NCBI RefSeq assembly: GCF_014839805.1
Contig: NC_051140.1
Coordinates: 14,467,826-14,531,825 of the forward strand
Source: Manduca sexta
Lineage: Eukaryota > Arthropoda > Insecta > Lepidoptera > Sphingidae
DNA: 64,000 bases
Direction: 5' to 3'
In this document: positions 1-13,030 of the stretch, piece after piece
Layout of the letters: every line of letters starts with the position of its first letter
Numbering within the stretch: the stretch's first letter is position 1
The notes under the pieces: model-generated
The model's input: the letters and a program-made list of their open reading frames with translations, nothing else
What the model was told of the DNA's origin: nothing
The model's database searches: none
Position numbers and translations under genes: made by a program

Positions 1-3000
1 TGAATGATATTTTTAACAATGAGTCAAATCATTAGACTTGAGTTTGGTGTTGAGAGCCGTCATTTACACTCTGGCATACTGATTAATCATCTAAATTTGT
101 TTTGCAGTGTAATTTATATTAAGTCGGCGAAATAATAAGATTTCAACTGCAAAAATATCAACTATTCAAAATTAAGCAGCGAAGGATAGTATTGATTTCC
201 GTGACTACTGAATTAGTGTTACAGATTTTATAAAACGTATGATATGTTGTATTTAAAATACATATCATATTATTAATGAAGGGTTGAAAAGAAAATTAAG
301 CCTAGTCTTAAATAAAGGTTTTTACTTGAATTAAGGTCAGTTCCTTTTTTACAGCCTATAAGCAGTATAATATATGGACTTAAGCCACGAATATAAAAAG
401 TCGCATATTAGTTAAAGTTATTATAAAGTTTGTAAAATTCCACAGCTAAAAAAATCTTAATAACCCGTAACGTGATTGTTATTATAAGTGCAAGTTTGCG
501 GAAGATAACGCACATAACACGTTAAACTAGATCTGCGTAATTCCATTGTTTGAGTCCCCTGTATTTGTTTTTTTTTTTATTTTCGTTACTTGTTAGTTTT
601 TACTGTCTGACGTCTTGCGACACTTGTAACATTAGTGTGCAACTTTGTGTACAACATATTGTGTATAAAATGTGTATAATGTGCGACGAGGGGTAATAGT
701 AATTACCTATAATCGAAGTTGTATTAAGTGGCGAATGAAATTTTCTTTGTCTGAATAAATATGTAACATTATAATTTGTTTGTCCCATATTCGCGCTAAT
801 AATTCCATATTCCGAGGATGGTTTGTTTTACGGAAATTTTGAATTACGAGGAACTTCCCAAAATAACAAAACAGAAACTTTTCAGAGCGATCATGCAAAT
901 ATTTATCTCAAGAGGGGATACAGCCCGCGAATTTGCCATTGTGTCGAGATTCCGAGAAAGCAACACGTATTTTTAGTATTTTATTTGTGACAATATTGTG
1001 ATTTGAATTTTTTTTTACTGCGTACAATTTGTCAATTAATGACTATTTATTCCAACAGTTAAAAATATGTTATAGATACAATTTTGATACATAGTTGATA
1101 ATAATGTATCAGCGGGTTAAGTTACAAATATAATAAATACCATGTGTAACCTATACGAATATATAAAGCTGAAGAGATTGTTTGTTTGAATGCGCTAATC
1201 TCAGGAACTAGTAAACCGAACGATTTTTTTCATTGATAGGAATCTACATTACTGCTAAGTGCTATAGGATAAGTTTATCCCGGGAAAACTCTTTCTCGCG
1301 AGCGGAACCACAGGTAAGAGCTAGTCCGTTATAACTGCACATCTTTCAGCGGCAAATTATCATTACCTGACGCACCCTAAACTAGGCTTTATAATAGTGG
1401 GTTTCCTGGGATCTACCATACATAGTATATTAAATATGTATTTTTGGTCTATTTTATGACAACATAAATTATTTACAGATAACATAGAAACATACGCCTC
1501 TCGTCCAGACCACCGTCACGCTGTGATATAAAACCCAGTTTGTGGTAAGTCTATTTTAATTAATCATTTGGCAAGTTTTAGTCTTGAACGATTACAAAAT
1601 ATAACGATTATAATTACACTAAGCTGTGTTCAATGATTTAATTCTAGAAGTGTAAACATAATATGCGTAATTGGTATATTTTGTTTTTTCAAATATATTA
1701 TGATTCTTTTCCATGATGTAGATATTGTGCCCCATTAGTAAATTAACTAAATATAAGTACATGTAAGTAGATAAGTTAGGGATGTTAGACTCGAAAGTAG
1801 AATAACCGACATTGAACAAAAACCCGTTACATATTCTAAGTTAAATAATGGTAAAGTATACGATATTAAATAAATAGACTTATTTAATTTTGGTCGATAA
1901 AAAGAACAAGAGTTTATTTATTAACTCGTGGCGGTACAAAAACAACATATTTATAAAAGGTAAATATTTTGTGGTATTTTTATCTGCCAAGCTTACGTTC
2001 AACGCTTTGTCCTCATAAGACCATGATGTCTTGTCGACCTTACGAAATACAGGTTATTTATATACTTCCGATAAAATTAAGTAGGTATAAGGCGATGGAG
2101 AGCGATCATCATTCTCGAAAAATATTTTACTGTGGAGAGGTCGATGTATCAAAGTAATGAACTTAGGGTCAAGGGATGCGGAAAAAATTTGCGCGAGTAA
2201 AATCATTAAACTGCCATCAGTTCGATGATTTTCATACTTCCATAGGTTTATTTTTATAAATATAGACATCGAGGTTTAATCATTAAACTGATGCAGGTAC
2301 TTATTTATAATTATTTAAAAAAGTATATATCGTGGGTCGAATGGGAATGCGTAAAATAAAAGAAAATCGATGTGTTTACAAAGATTCTACTTGGTTGTCA
2401 GAATACTTAAGTAGATTTAACTGGTTAATAATAATTTCATCAAGAATGAATTACATTATATATGTAGCTAGTCTCACTCCTGGCTCAAGAAGCTATTGCT
2501 GCCAGTGATATTGAAAACGTCTTGTTTGTGCAATGCATAAAACAAAAGGAAAACTTGTCCTGTTTGACGGGTTTTACTAGTTTGCATTAACGATTAATGG
2601 AAAATATTTAAACAAAATGTAAATTATCTTGGTATAAAGAACACATTTAAGGTACCGAAAGTAATTATTTTTAATTTTACACGCAAATATATAATATAAT
2701 GAATACCGGAAAATTCTTAAAGAGCACTTGGTCCTAATAATAATAACAACGTTAACGGCATTATTAAATCAATGAAAATTTAATTTCGTGGTCAAAAATT
2801 AACCTCGATTTAAAGGTGCCACTTTGATCATTAATTTGTATTAAATATTTTTACAAACACGACGAGGTTGAAATAGTTCACATTAATCTAAGTATTATTA
2901 GTTCCCATGAAAAACTACGACGTACAAGTATCTTTAACAATTTAGAAATCCTCCTTTATATCTTATGTTTACGTGAATATTAGACATTGAAATGAAACTA

Positions 3001-3198
3001 TTTTGGAAATTTGTAAAATATAAAAACCACGATAAAATCCGCATAATAGTTTTATTTCAAAATCCTCCATTATTTTTTAAATTTTCGTGAAAATTCTCCG
3101 TTTATAACAAAGTCGCCTTTATCGTTTTGGTTTTATCGGAGAAAGATTAACATCGCAATAATAAGGCTATTGACCGCTAAGTCTCAGGTGCGAGTGTT
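1..3198. other. AT-rich sequence, no gene seen
   Basis: Only short chance open frames on both strands. The one recognisable item is a degenerate retroelement-like stretch at about 1165-1326. Confidence 0.6.
1165..1326 (+). repeat. Degenerate lepidopteran retroelement-like repeat
   Basis: It opens with an AAGCTGAAGAG-type segment, continues with a 'cgctaatctcaggaacta' block and a 'tatcccgggaaaa' block, and ends near GAGCTAGT. This order is typical of a very common lepidopteran interspersed repeat. The call is from memory of such repeats, not a search. Confidence 0.4.
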
Positions 3199-3373
3199 CT
3201 AATAACTTCTAGTTTCGGATTTGGTCAAAACTGTTCGTATGACGATCTTGAACTGGTTACTTGACACGTAGACGTTACCGTGAGATGTACTGGCGATGCC
3301 AGTCACATCATTTACGTAAATTTTCGTCGACTTCCTTGGCAATTAGCATAATGTCAACAGACGCCCCGCCCAT
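3199..3373 (-). pseudogene. Decayed coding-like fragment, unknown
   Basis: On the - strand, a stretch with protein-like composition runs from about 3373 to a stop at 3199-3201. It needs a frame change near 3310: the upstream part reads VDIMLIAKEVDENLRK, and the downstream part in another frame contains a GIASTSHGNVYVSSNQF-like stretch. It could be a dead LINE endonuclease remnant, but I cannot place it in a family. No splice sites make it an exon. Confidence 0.2.
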
Positions 3374-6300
3374 TTACATATACCTATCCTATTTGGCTAC
3401 GAACATTTTATCTTTTGTTAATTTAATGTTACCATATTCAATATAGTCATTTTGCGTATATATTGAATATTGGAGGATGTTACATAACATAATACGATTC
3501 CATTGCTATATCAATTGTTAAGTATATTAATATATGTAAAAGTCAAGAAAATATCATGGTCATATGCAAAGTTTTTGATTAATTGGTGGCATTATTTGTG
3601 TACTAAAAAAAAATTACTATGAGTGAGTGAAGTAGGAAAGAGAGAAAACACTTTTTGTGGGCTAGGATTTATTAAATTGTAACCGCATTTTGGAGCGAAA
3701 AATACCAATTCATGAGTAAAAACTAATTTTTATCTTCACTTAAATAAAATTTATTCCGAGGTTAGAACAAACTGAATTATCGGAAAAAGAAATAAAATGA
3801 TTTTAATTTTAATATGACTAAAATACGTAAATTATATTACGGGAAGTACCCAGTTGTCTATTCTGGTTTCGTCTCTTTTAACTTTCGCAAAGGCAAAAGT
3901 GTTTTCATATCATGTATGATATAACCTGTAGGTTAAAATGTAGTTTGTGAAAATAAATATCCAAAAAGAGCGCATTTACAAAATTTCACAGGAAATACAT
4001 AAATGTTACATTATTCACTCCCACCATTTTTCATTTTAAAATTATTTAATGATGAATTTGATTTCCTTTTTAACTTTAATTGTTTGTATATATGTTATTT
4101 GACTTCTTTTTTATATCAATAATCGATTCTTAGAACCTGTGAATGAGCCTATACTCGTTATGAGCGAATTCAATCATTAGCTAATATAAAAAAAAGTTGC
4201 CACAGAAATCCTAGGGTTGTTTAGGTTAGGATGGAACTGCATCCCAGTGTGTTCAGTTATTTATGCGTTTATTTGTAACAAAAATACAAACATCCAAATA
4301 AACGCATTTATTATGTTACAAAAGAGAAATACAATTTAAGTGTGATAAAATAAAACGAGGCAGACATTAGATTGTTTTATTTCGTGCAATAAAAAAAATA
4401 GGACATATAACTATAATAATTTTATCACTACCATTACGCATTACCTAGTACCTACTGTTTGCTCCAAATAGATTAAGTTCAAAGCAACATTCGGCATGTC
4501 GTAAAAACGGCCTTGAATTCCGAAAATTTCCCCGCGTATGAAACCAAATGCCATAACTTTCACTTAACGAATATTTTTAATACTCTGTGTATTATTATGA
4601 CAACCGCTTTTATCTGGCTAATACTAATAACAGGTTCATCCTGGGGATTGATTCTGGGGTTTGATTTTACACATGAAAAAAATGCCCATCTGAATATAAC
4701 AGTACGTCACGCATAATTTAATTTTGTATGATGGTAAAAATTACATATATAAGAACAGGAATAACGTAGTCCAAATAAAATAAGACTCTTTCTTGTCTTA
4801 TATGAGGGTTTTCGTACAATTACATATTTTGAGGTTACTTTTGAACAAATGAGAGTTGCGCTTAAGGATATGCGAATTAATTATAATTATAATGGACTAT
4901 AATCCGAAATTGAAATCAAACAACGCCGTTGTTATATCTCTTTGCCAATAATATGTTATATGATATTTTTTTTGTCAAATATCGGACATGAACAACAATA
5001 TCATAATAAAATCAAAATTTTGTATTCTTTTAAATTGTTGTGTAAAAAGCCAGGTCCATACGGTATTGCTCTTTTATTTAAGCAAATCTATTATTATTAG
5101 TGATGAATATAAAAAAATATATATACTTTCTGAAATATCGATGTTTTAACATCGTCGGTCACTTACCGTTATCCCTATACTAGTCTTTTGACAGAAATCC
5201 AGCTGTCGACAACGTTCAAAATGGCGAAAATAAAATCAAATATTGTCTTATTTGGAAAAAAACTAAAACTATTTCTAACAAATAAAATATACATATTTAG
5301 ATAATTTATCAAATTATTTAAGTGAATAATATTTGACGGGATTGACGTTGTATTAAAATCGGCATGTTCAAACCCCGCAAAGGCTTCCTTTTAAATTACT
5401 AAAAGTATTTTCTAATAATGTTTATTAAAATATGAATAATTGTACAAGGTGTGTCCCAGATTTGGGCACTCTCCTTTAAGAGGTTATACTTTCAGTAAAG
5501 AATAGAGCCATTTTGATACTGCTTTGATCATATCTGTTGATTTTAGAATGAAGCGGATATTAATGTTTTAAATCCCCTAGTGCTTAATGGCTGCTATTGA
5601 TAAAATAACGTTACAATTTTTATGAATTAAATTGCATTCATTTCTGAAAACTCCTTTTTAAAATCGTCGCTGTAGTTGCTCAGTTGTCTTTGCAATGACT
5701 AAAAAAATCCTTACATACTATTTATATCTACGAAAGTAACATGTTATGTAAGATTCAACCGAAAAATCGATATTGATTATTTTAAGGTGTTGTATACTGT
5801 CTCATCCTACAAACCTTGAAAGTCTAGCAGACTGCAAGCAAAATATTAAGTAATATGATGTAACGAAACACTGCGAGCAATGTTTTGCGACAGTACAAAA
5901 AGTTTTGTTGATTTATTGTGGTGTGTGCGGTGTAATCCTTTTTGGTTGACTTTCGATTTATATGTTAAAGTGGAAATGCCATGGACCAGGATCAAAGGAA
6001 ATACCAAGTTCATAAATCTATTTTACTTGCAATTAGTGACGTGTTACCTTGCTTAAGGTAAAAATTACTATAATTAAGTGAGACAACAGGCATGCTAAGA
6101 ACTCGGCCGCACTTTGTTTCCTGATTTAATAATGATCTTAGTACTACCAGCCAGAAACCAGATTGACTTGCTTTGGCGAACTATCGTTTAATTAGTTATA
6201 AAGGGTGAACCACTCATTCGTGTATAGCTGCTACGGAGTTGTATTTTGTACTTAAAATAGACACAGACGAAAATTTCTACACTTAAATGTATAGCAACAT

Positions 6301-6500
6301 TTGCTCGTTTTATACATATTTTGTTTAGCAAATATTGTTGGGTTGGATTTGCGAAATAATTCTTAGTGATAACTCTTTAACTAAAGTTTTATAAATAATT
6401 TATATCAGCGCAGTAGAAAGCTCCGAGAATTATCATGAACTTAAATAATGTAATGAACTAATATTAAATAATGTAGTTGAGATCAGAATCACGGTTTTTC
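3374..6500. other. AT-rich intergenic sequence, no gene seen
   Basis: No coding-like stretch was recognised. There is a short hairpin at 4263-4307: a 13-bp perfect stem and a 19-nt loop. Confidence 0.55.
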
Positions 6501-6527
6501 CCATACGCAAAGATATGGCATGGATTG

Positions 6528-6743
6528 TCAAATCCACTTGAGGTGAGGACAGAGGAGCGATTCGTCGGTGACGCGGGTGGTGTGACGCAGGCGGTTGCAA
6601 GTGGATGGCGCGGTGACCGGCGCGCGCGCCGTCAGTCTCTGTCCGCCGCTTGCCGCGCCGGTGGACGCAGCACCTGCGACCAGCGCCGCTACCACAAGCG
6701 CACCACACACCCACAAAACGCGCGAAAGTCGACCTGTTTGCAT
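6528..6743 (-). CDS. Putative signal-peptide-bearing first exon or small ORF, unknown
   Basis: A 71-codon - strand frame in a CpG-rich block. Its ATG has an A-rich context. The N-terminus looks like a secretory signal: a basic start (residues 5-8), a hydrophobic core WVCGALVVAALVAG (residues 11-24), then small residues suited to signal peptidase cleavage. After that it is Ala/Thr/Arg rich with no domain. I see no clean GTRAG donor within it, so it may be a small ORF, an exon with a weak donor, or a chance product of GC-rich sequence. If it is real, the gene runs leftwards and the rest of it was not found in 1-6500. Confidence 0.28.
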   Translation of the reverse strand: MQTGRLSRVLWVCGALVVAALVAGAASTGAASGGQRLTARAPVTAPSTCNRLRHTTRVTDESLLCPHLKWI

Positions 6744-6852
6744 TTTTATTTGTATTCACGTTGTGTCCCTAACAGGCACGCTCCTTTAGAAAGGACCGTC
6801 TCATCCTTTCGTTGGTCAGTACACGTCAGTTCCGTTCAGCCTATATATACAT
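6540..6852 (+). promoter_or_regulatory. CpG-rich block ending at a strong splice donor: candidate promoter or 5' exon
   Basis: A block rich in CpG stands out from AT-rich flanks, especially 6550-6730. Two TCAGT motifs, matching the arthropod initiator, lie at 6816 and 6826 on the + strand. The sequence then reaches GTAAGT at 6853, a near-consensus donor. A non-coding first exon spliced to the acceptor at 16574 would explain why elongase coding exon 1 starts with an acceptor. A TATATATA at 6842-6849 could instead serve - strand transcription. This is inference from motifs only. Confidence 0.35.
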
Positions 6853-7745
6853 GTAAGTCAACATTACGATTATATTTAATAGTTTATTTATGTGTTACCA
6901 TTGCATGGATAATTGCAACAGATATCATATTATATTAATTTAAGCCTTCTGTGTAATAGTTATAGCTTAATTGTTTTGTAAATAGTGGTCTTGTTTGAAC
7001 CAATGTGCAATGTAACAACATAGTCACTAACTTTTGTTATAATAATGTATATTTATAATAAAGGTGGATAAATTACACAAACGCGCGAGATTGTAATTAA
7101 ATGATAATGAAACCATACAATTCACTGTTTTTCTCCTAACTTTTTTATTCATATGGTAAAAAAATATTGCCTACTTCATAACTTTGTCTTAAATCTTCAT
7201 AGCTCCGGAACATGTTTGACAGCTCAGAAAAAAATATAGTTTACATAAAGTCTACCCCTTTACATTATTGTTGGCAAATGATAAATTTCGAATATTATGA
7301 GTCCTTAAATGTAGTTTTGCAAAATACTTCAATAAGCTGCAAACTAAACTTAAGAATCTAATTATGTACTAAAACAGTTATCAATTTTGCAAAATAAACT
7401 TAATCGTAAATGACGGTTTCACGTAATCGTAATCTCAGATTATCCATTTCCAATGTTTTTTTTAATAAACGTTAGTCATATAATTCGGGCAAAAATCTTA
7501 TCATCTCATAGTTAATTGGGGGGCCGTGAGACCATTGCGTGTTGTTCGGTTGGTAGTCGGTAGTCGGTACCGTCTCTCTGGGTCGAGGTCGCTCAATCGA
7601 ACACAAGCATACATGACTTTTCAATGTGGACAAACGTTACGAACATAATGTAACGTACAGAAAGACCACAAAAACATTGACGCAACTTGAATACATTTTC
7701 ATGTTACGGTTCATGCAGGATATCGATGCAATAGTTAAAATAAAT

Positions 7746-7878
7746 TCGTGCCCGATATTGCGATAAGCTCGCCCACTATCACATGGGACGGAATACACTT
7801 GGAGAAAAGTGGTTGCCCTGGTTGCGTCTCTGCAATCCCCCTTCGGGGATAAATGCGTGATGTGTTTGTTTATTTAGT
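7746..7878 (+). repeat. tRNA-derived SINE, 3' part
   Basis: It has the block order 'gcccgatattgcgat', 'tatcacatgggacgga', 'cccttcggggataaa' and a GT-rich tail. This matches the body of a SINE family common in Lepidoptera. The tRNA-like head is missing, so the copy is 5' truncated. A related full copy lies at 21240-21492. Confidence 0.6.
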
Positions 7879-8114
7879 TTAAATATAAAGTTCCTTAATG
7901 TCAACTAAATTTGTTATGTAACAGGCAGATTTATTTTGTTTACTTTATGGCTGGCACCGGAGTACCCTCTGTTTAAGGATAAAGGGTAGTCGCAAGATTC
8001 CTGACTGAACTGTTGATTTTCTTTGACACTGCGCTGTTTAAAGTCATATTGTCCGTAAGTAAATAAACATTATGCGGTTTATCCCCACAAAGGTTTAGAA
8101 CAAGAAAGATAAAG

Positions 8115-8164
8115 ATACTATAATGTATAATTCTCTCACAATTATCGTTTATGCATTATAGTAT
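8115..8164. repeat. 16-bp near-perfect hairpin
   Basis: Arms 8115-8130 and 8149-8164 pair over 15 of 16 positions around an 18-nt loop. The stem is too short for a typical pre-miRNA. Confidence 0.5.
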
Positions 8165-9059
8165 TGAATGATATAAGTGCATAGTGTCCATTGTTTATAC
8201 CGGAATTGTCACCAAATGCCAACAATACAACATTTAGTGATATAATGAGGTTGAAGAGTTTGCGCGATGTAATCGATTGATCGTAGCTGTATATCGATAT
8301 CTTTGCGTAACATCAAACATCCGCGTGACAACGCAATTTTATGTCTATCGAAGCGAAGATTCGCTGAATATTTAAATGTACTATGAATTTAAAAATTAGA
8401 GAATGACCTAATTTATTGCCTAATCACTGAACAAATGACAGTTTACCTAATTTTATCACGAATTATAAATTATTCATATGATATTTTTGTAAAATGTTAG
8501 TTTTAAAAAATAATGAATATATTTTGTCACACTCATTACCTATACTACATTTTACAACTTGTACTATTGCACGCGACATCAGGTCAATCATTCACGAAGT
8601 AATTAGCAGCCAGCAGTTTAGTATATTTTTCCCTGTGTAATCAACACCGCTCGCGTGTTTAGGTATATTGTTATTTAAATATGGTGTTATATTTCCGGCT
8701 TATTGAAATAGGTATCCTTATCCTCACAGATTCGGCTGAGTATACGCACGCACAAAAGACCTTTGTACTAGCTGATCGCTACAATTTGAATGCATATAAT
8801 TACCAACGCCAAACCGCAAACTCAATAGAATATTTGATTATTTTTAGGATATTCTCATATAATATCTTATTTTATGTACGTGCAAACGTCTCAGTATGCT
8901 TATTTCCTTGTTCAATTCAAGGAATATACTTTAGATTCATAATGTGACATCATAATACACGTTTAACAATATCGTGAGAACTGGACATAATTTGGAATTC
9001 TAAGTAGGTACAATAAAACTAGTTTGGGTTAAACATTTGGCTTGATTATATATATACCT

Positions 9060-9240
9060 ACAAAAGAACAAGGTTTTTCCCTTTTCGGGAGTAGGCAAAG
9101 CAGTTATAACATCCAGGCAAAATTAGATGAAGTCCATTCCATCAGCATTCAGCTGTTCCTGATTTCACTCCTAACGAAAATCCAAACACTTTTACAAACT
9201 ATCGAATTTTTATATTTATAAAGAGTAAGGTTATGATTAA
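9060..9240 (+). repeat. Retroelement tail-like repeat
   Basis: A 'cccttttcgggagtaggcaa' block is followed by 'aatccaaacacttttacaaa' and an AT-rich tail. This is typical of 3' ends of lepidopteran interspersed repeats; a similar tail is at about 40660-40730. Confidence 0.35.
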
Positions 9241-10258
9241 TGTAAAGTAAAGAGTAAGATAATCATACTTGTTTATGATTATTGTAACGTTACTGAACGG
9301 CATTTTTTTAAACATGAATGAAGACATTCCAAATTCTATGAAATGCACCAATATCATTGAAATGACAAAGTAATCAGGGAGTATTCCCTAAAGGAATATG
9401 AAATATGAAATGTATATTTCTAACAAAAAAATGACCTTTTCAATACATGAACGTTTGGTTTGGTACGCAGAATGTTTGGAGATTTTTATAAATCCTTTTA
9501 CATCGTGAATTTTCAAACCAATAATTATCCACACCAGATAGAAGATGGGTAGAAAAAAAATTAAACGTAACATTTATTCAGTGTTGTGTTTCTCACCCGA
9601 TAAATATTTGACATATCCTGATGAATATAACATAATTATAATTCATTTTATAACAATTTAAAGGGAATAGTTTGTAGTATAGTTTTGTCTCTTTTTGCAA
9701 GTCTATAATTTTTTGCAACTTGCGATCTGTATCACTGAAGAACAGTAAACATTATGTCTGACAAAACAGTTTATTTTAAACGTATCTGCTGAATTAGATA
9801 TTTTGATAATTGACACATTTTATTTTTTCAACTTGATCTCTATCGGAGACTTAGGTATCCGATAGTGCTTACTCCATAGAGAAATGTAAACTCTAGAATA
9901 CCATCTTCCTAACCTGTATATATAATCTACAGGATACCAAATGATCTTAGTCGCTGTTATTATTTGCATAGCAGTTACTTTTTTACTGTCGTTATAGAAA
10001 GAAAACACGGAACAAATCACAAATTAGAAGAGTCCATTTGCTATGTAATAATCTTACTCTTGCAACACACAAACTTTATTCTTGAATTCCATCACCAAAA
10101 TTAAAAAGAGACAATTTCTGTGTATCCACATTATAGTCCGGAAAGCCTTTGTGGAACTACCGACCCACTGACGCTATTGTGATATTTTAAAATTTAACAA
10201 AACCCTATCTAATTAGATTCGCTAAACACGAAAACTATACTTAACTCTTGGTCTCTCG

Positions 10259-10365
10259 TGGCTCGCCGGCGAGCCAAGACAGCTACATGACATTTGCGTG
10301 TGTCACGGGATTATAACCTTATATACTACATAATAAGGTTATTTTTCCGTCACACGCGTAGCTGT
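10259..10365. repeat. Palindromic block with long imperfect hairpin
   Basis: It starts with a perfect 18-bp palindrome (10259-10276, TGGCTCGCCGGCGAGCCA). Then 10279-10322 pairs imperfectly with 10333-10365: ACAGCTAC with GTAGCTGT, CGTGTG/ACGG with CCGT/CACACG, and a perfect inner 10-bp stem (10313-10322 with 10333-10342). It could be a small palindromic MITE. Confidence 0.6.
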
Positions 10366-12814
10366 TTGACAAGTCATGACGGGTTAATATTGCTCACAAA
10401 TTTTGAATTCTTTCTATTTCATTTAGCTGTATGTGAAATATTATACTTTAATAAAATTTTGCCCCCGCCTAATGTCTCCACAATTAAACAAAACCTACTT
10501 AAATGTTTGTTTGAAAGCACTATCGGCTAGAACTAGTGCACCGGCTCTGAACGTTATACTCTAATAGTTAGATTAATTATTCTTGTAATCTATAGGCAGT
10601 GTTTTATTGCGGGAACAGACGTCAACTGCAAACTACACTGTATTTAGAAACAAATAAGTGCCAAAATATAAGTATCGCGACATTGGTGAAAATTACATTA
10701 CTTATCTTGTGTGCTTGCCTCAAAGCACATTAGTCAATACATTACCCTACTTAAATTAAGCGACAAAAAATTGTTTATAGGTAAATTAGGATAAATAGCC
10801 AGTATAATCACTAAGTATGATCATCTAATAGATTTTTTAAATCTCATGTTGAGTGTTGTGCAGTCCAATGCAATACTACTACTACTTTGTAATTCAAAGT
10901 TGCTACAGGTAAATGTTTCTTCTGATTAGACAGGTTTAATACATGGTCTAGTCAGTATGTAATTTGGCTGTTAAGTTCTAGGTTTGATATCTAGAATAAG
11001 CAATCGAATTTATATTTTTCGGTGCGAAAACACACATTCGACTTCCTATACTAGAATCTGTGCCCAATAAGAATAGGATCATCACAGAAAATCAGGACTT
11101 ACGACATTAATATAATATACACGAGGAGCCGTGGTTACATTACTTAAGTCTCTACCTACTCCGCCAGGGTAAAGCTGTAGAGTAGGTACAGTAGAATCCG
11201 TTTATTATTACTGTCTATTGACCATATAAGATAAGTATTTGATATAAAAATTGTTTTTTTTTTTCCACAAGACGCTTTGTATGACGTCCGCTTATTATGA
11301 CTTGTTTGTCAATGCCCTACGATGTCATTATAAACGAATTCCACTGTACCTAAAAAAACTGTTAAATGCATAAATTATAATTCATTGTTAATTGTGTTAT
11401 TTTTGGTTGACAATACAATGCACCGCAGTAATGTCGGAACGTGTTTCGATAGGGTTCCGAAGATTTATACAATCTATAAAATAATCATAATTTCATCGGT
11501 ATCGGTAAACTATGAGTAACTGTGCTATTTTAAAGTCCAGTTGCTCTAGATTCTTCAATACTCTACGTTTTTCAGAAGATACGTTCTGTTTTATCTCGAC
11601 CGGCGCAAACCCAATTAAAAATACTTTTTGTTTTGCTGCGAATTGTTAATAATCAGAAGAGATTTAATTTTATGTCAATTATCGTATCAAAAATATCTTC
11701 ATCATATTTTTATTTCATTTTCAGGTATTAAAAGGTCATTATGGTTATAAAATTTAGTACATAGTTTATTTTCGCATCCTTGTTTACTTAAAAAAAACAT
11801 ACGCAGTGATCATAGTCATGATTTTACACCAATATTATTTTAAACAAAGGTATAGGTTTCAGAAATTAGTACATTGCCCTTTAGGAATTTGACACTGAAA
11901 CTGAAACATATTATTGTTTTTATTAACATCATGACCTCCGTGATTTTTAAATGATTGTTTAATTTTGCAAGGGTACGCTTTATAATAAATGCACGTAACC
12001 TAGAGCATTTAAACAAAGTCATATTGTTAATTATTATTTTTTTAAATATATGCGTTGCGTCTCGAATAAGTAATGAACCATTTCCAAAATCTAAGGAGGT
12101 TTGCTTTTTTCCATAATTATATGACAAACTGGAGGTTACTCCAGGGGTTATGGACCACGGTAGGTACCTACCGAAAATATTTCGGTCCACTATCAAATCA
12201 GTAATTTCATGTGCAGGTTCGCCTAGATAATATTTGAAATATGATTTCCAATAATAATGTATACACAATCATTCTAAGTATAAACGGTAATTATGGTTTT
12301 ATTATAGCCATTAACCTTCTTAATATCGTAACAAAATAATTACGTAACAGTTTTTTATTCATATAATAACCCAAAAAGTATTCTAATGCGATTAATTTTA
12401 TAGAAATCCATAGTTGTTATCACTGGCACATTGTCAGCAATATCGTAACCTTATTGTGATTCACATCACTTACGCTATCGGTGCCGTTATCATCCGTATC
12501 TACTTTGAGTAATGCTGAATGGATAACATGCTATTTTTCACTGAACTTTGTTCGCGTGTGATTTACGTAAAATAAGGTAAATTTGTTTTACCGTGTATGT
12601 TTTACTTAGTACGAAATACGTATAACTAGTATTATTGTAGATACTTTGAAATATCGGTCACAATTAACAAGCAAAACAATTTGATTGCAGATGCTATTAA
12701 CCCAGTAAAATATTAAATGTTCATTTCTTAAATTATTTGGAGATATAAACTGCGCTATAATAACATTCAACGTAAACAAGACTAACGCAACGATTAAGAA
12801 CATTCTGCGAGGTT

Positions 12815-13030
12815 CTGAACGGCGGTGTGTTTCCCAGTGGCATTTGGAGGACGGTGTGTTCTCGGTCCGAGGCGCGACTATGGCACTGGGTCAGTGGTTC
12901 CGCAGGGCGCGAGCGCGGCCGCGACGCAGCAGACTCTGGCGCAACACCCTTACGTAAAAGCCTGCGGAGTGCGGACTACGAACGGGGCCCAGTGAAAGTC
13001 GTGACTGCCTCATAGAACACTCGAGACGAA
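12815..13030 (+). promoter_or_regulatory. GC-rich block, possible promoter or 5' exon
   Basis: About 200 bp of GC-rich sequence in AT-rich surroundings, 3.6 kb upstream of the first coding exon. A double donor-like cluster GTGAGTGTAAGT lies downstream at 13302-13313. It may be an alternative first exon of the elongase. The open frame through it has no recognisable domain. Confidence 0.25.

Larger units (their letters stand above)
6853..12800. other. AT-rich region: intergenic or elongase 5' intron
   Basis: No gene seen. It contains a SINE 3' half (7746-7878), a hairpin (8115-8164), a retroelement tail (about 9060-9240) and a palindromic block (10259-10365). A 142-codon AT-rich - strand frame at 11840-12268 shows no family features. 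Confidence 0.5.

Noticed and set aside
6433..6938. Overlapping frames on both strands (108, 153 and 64 codons) in the CpG-rich block
   Set aside because: GC-rich sequence lacks stops in several frames. Only the one with a signal-peptide-like start was kept, at low confidence.
11840..12268. 142-codon - strand open frame
   Set aside because: AT-rich composition, no domain, signal or conserved motif, and no neighbouring exons; a chance frame is expected at this base composition.
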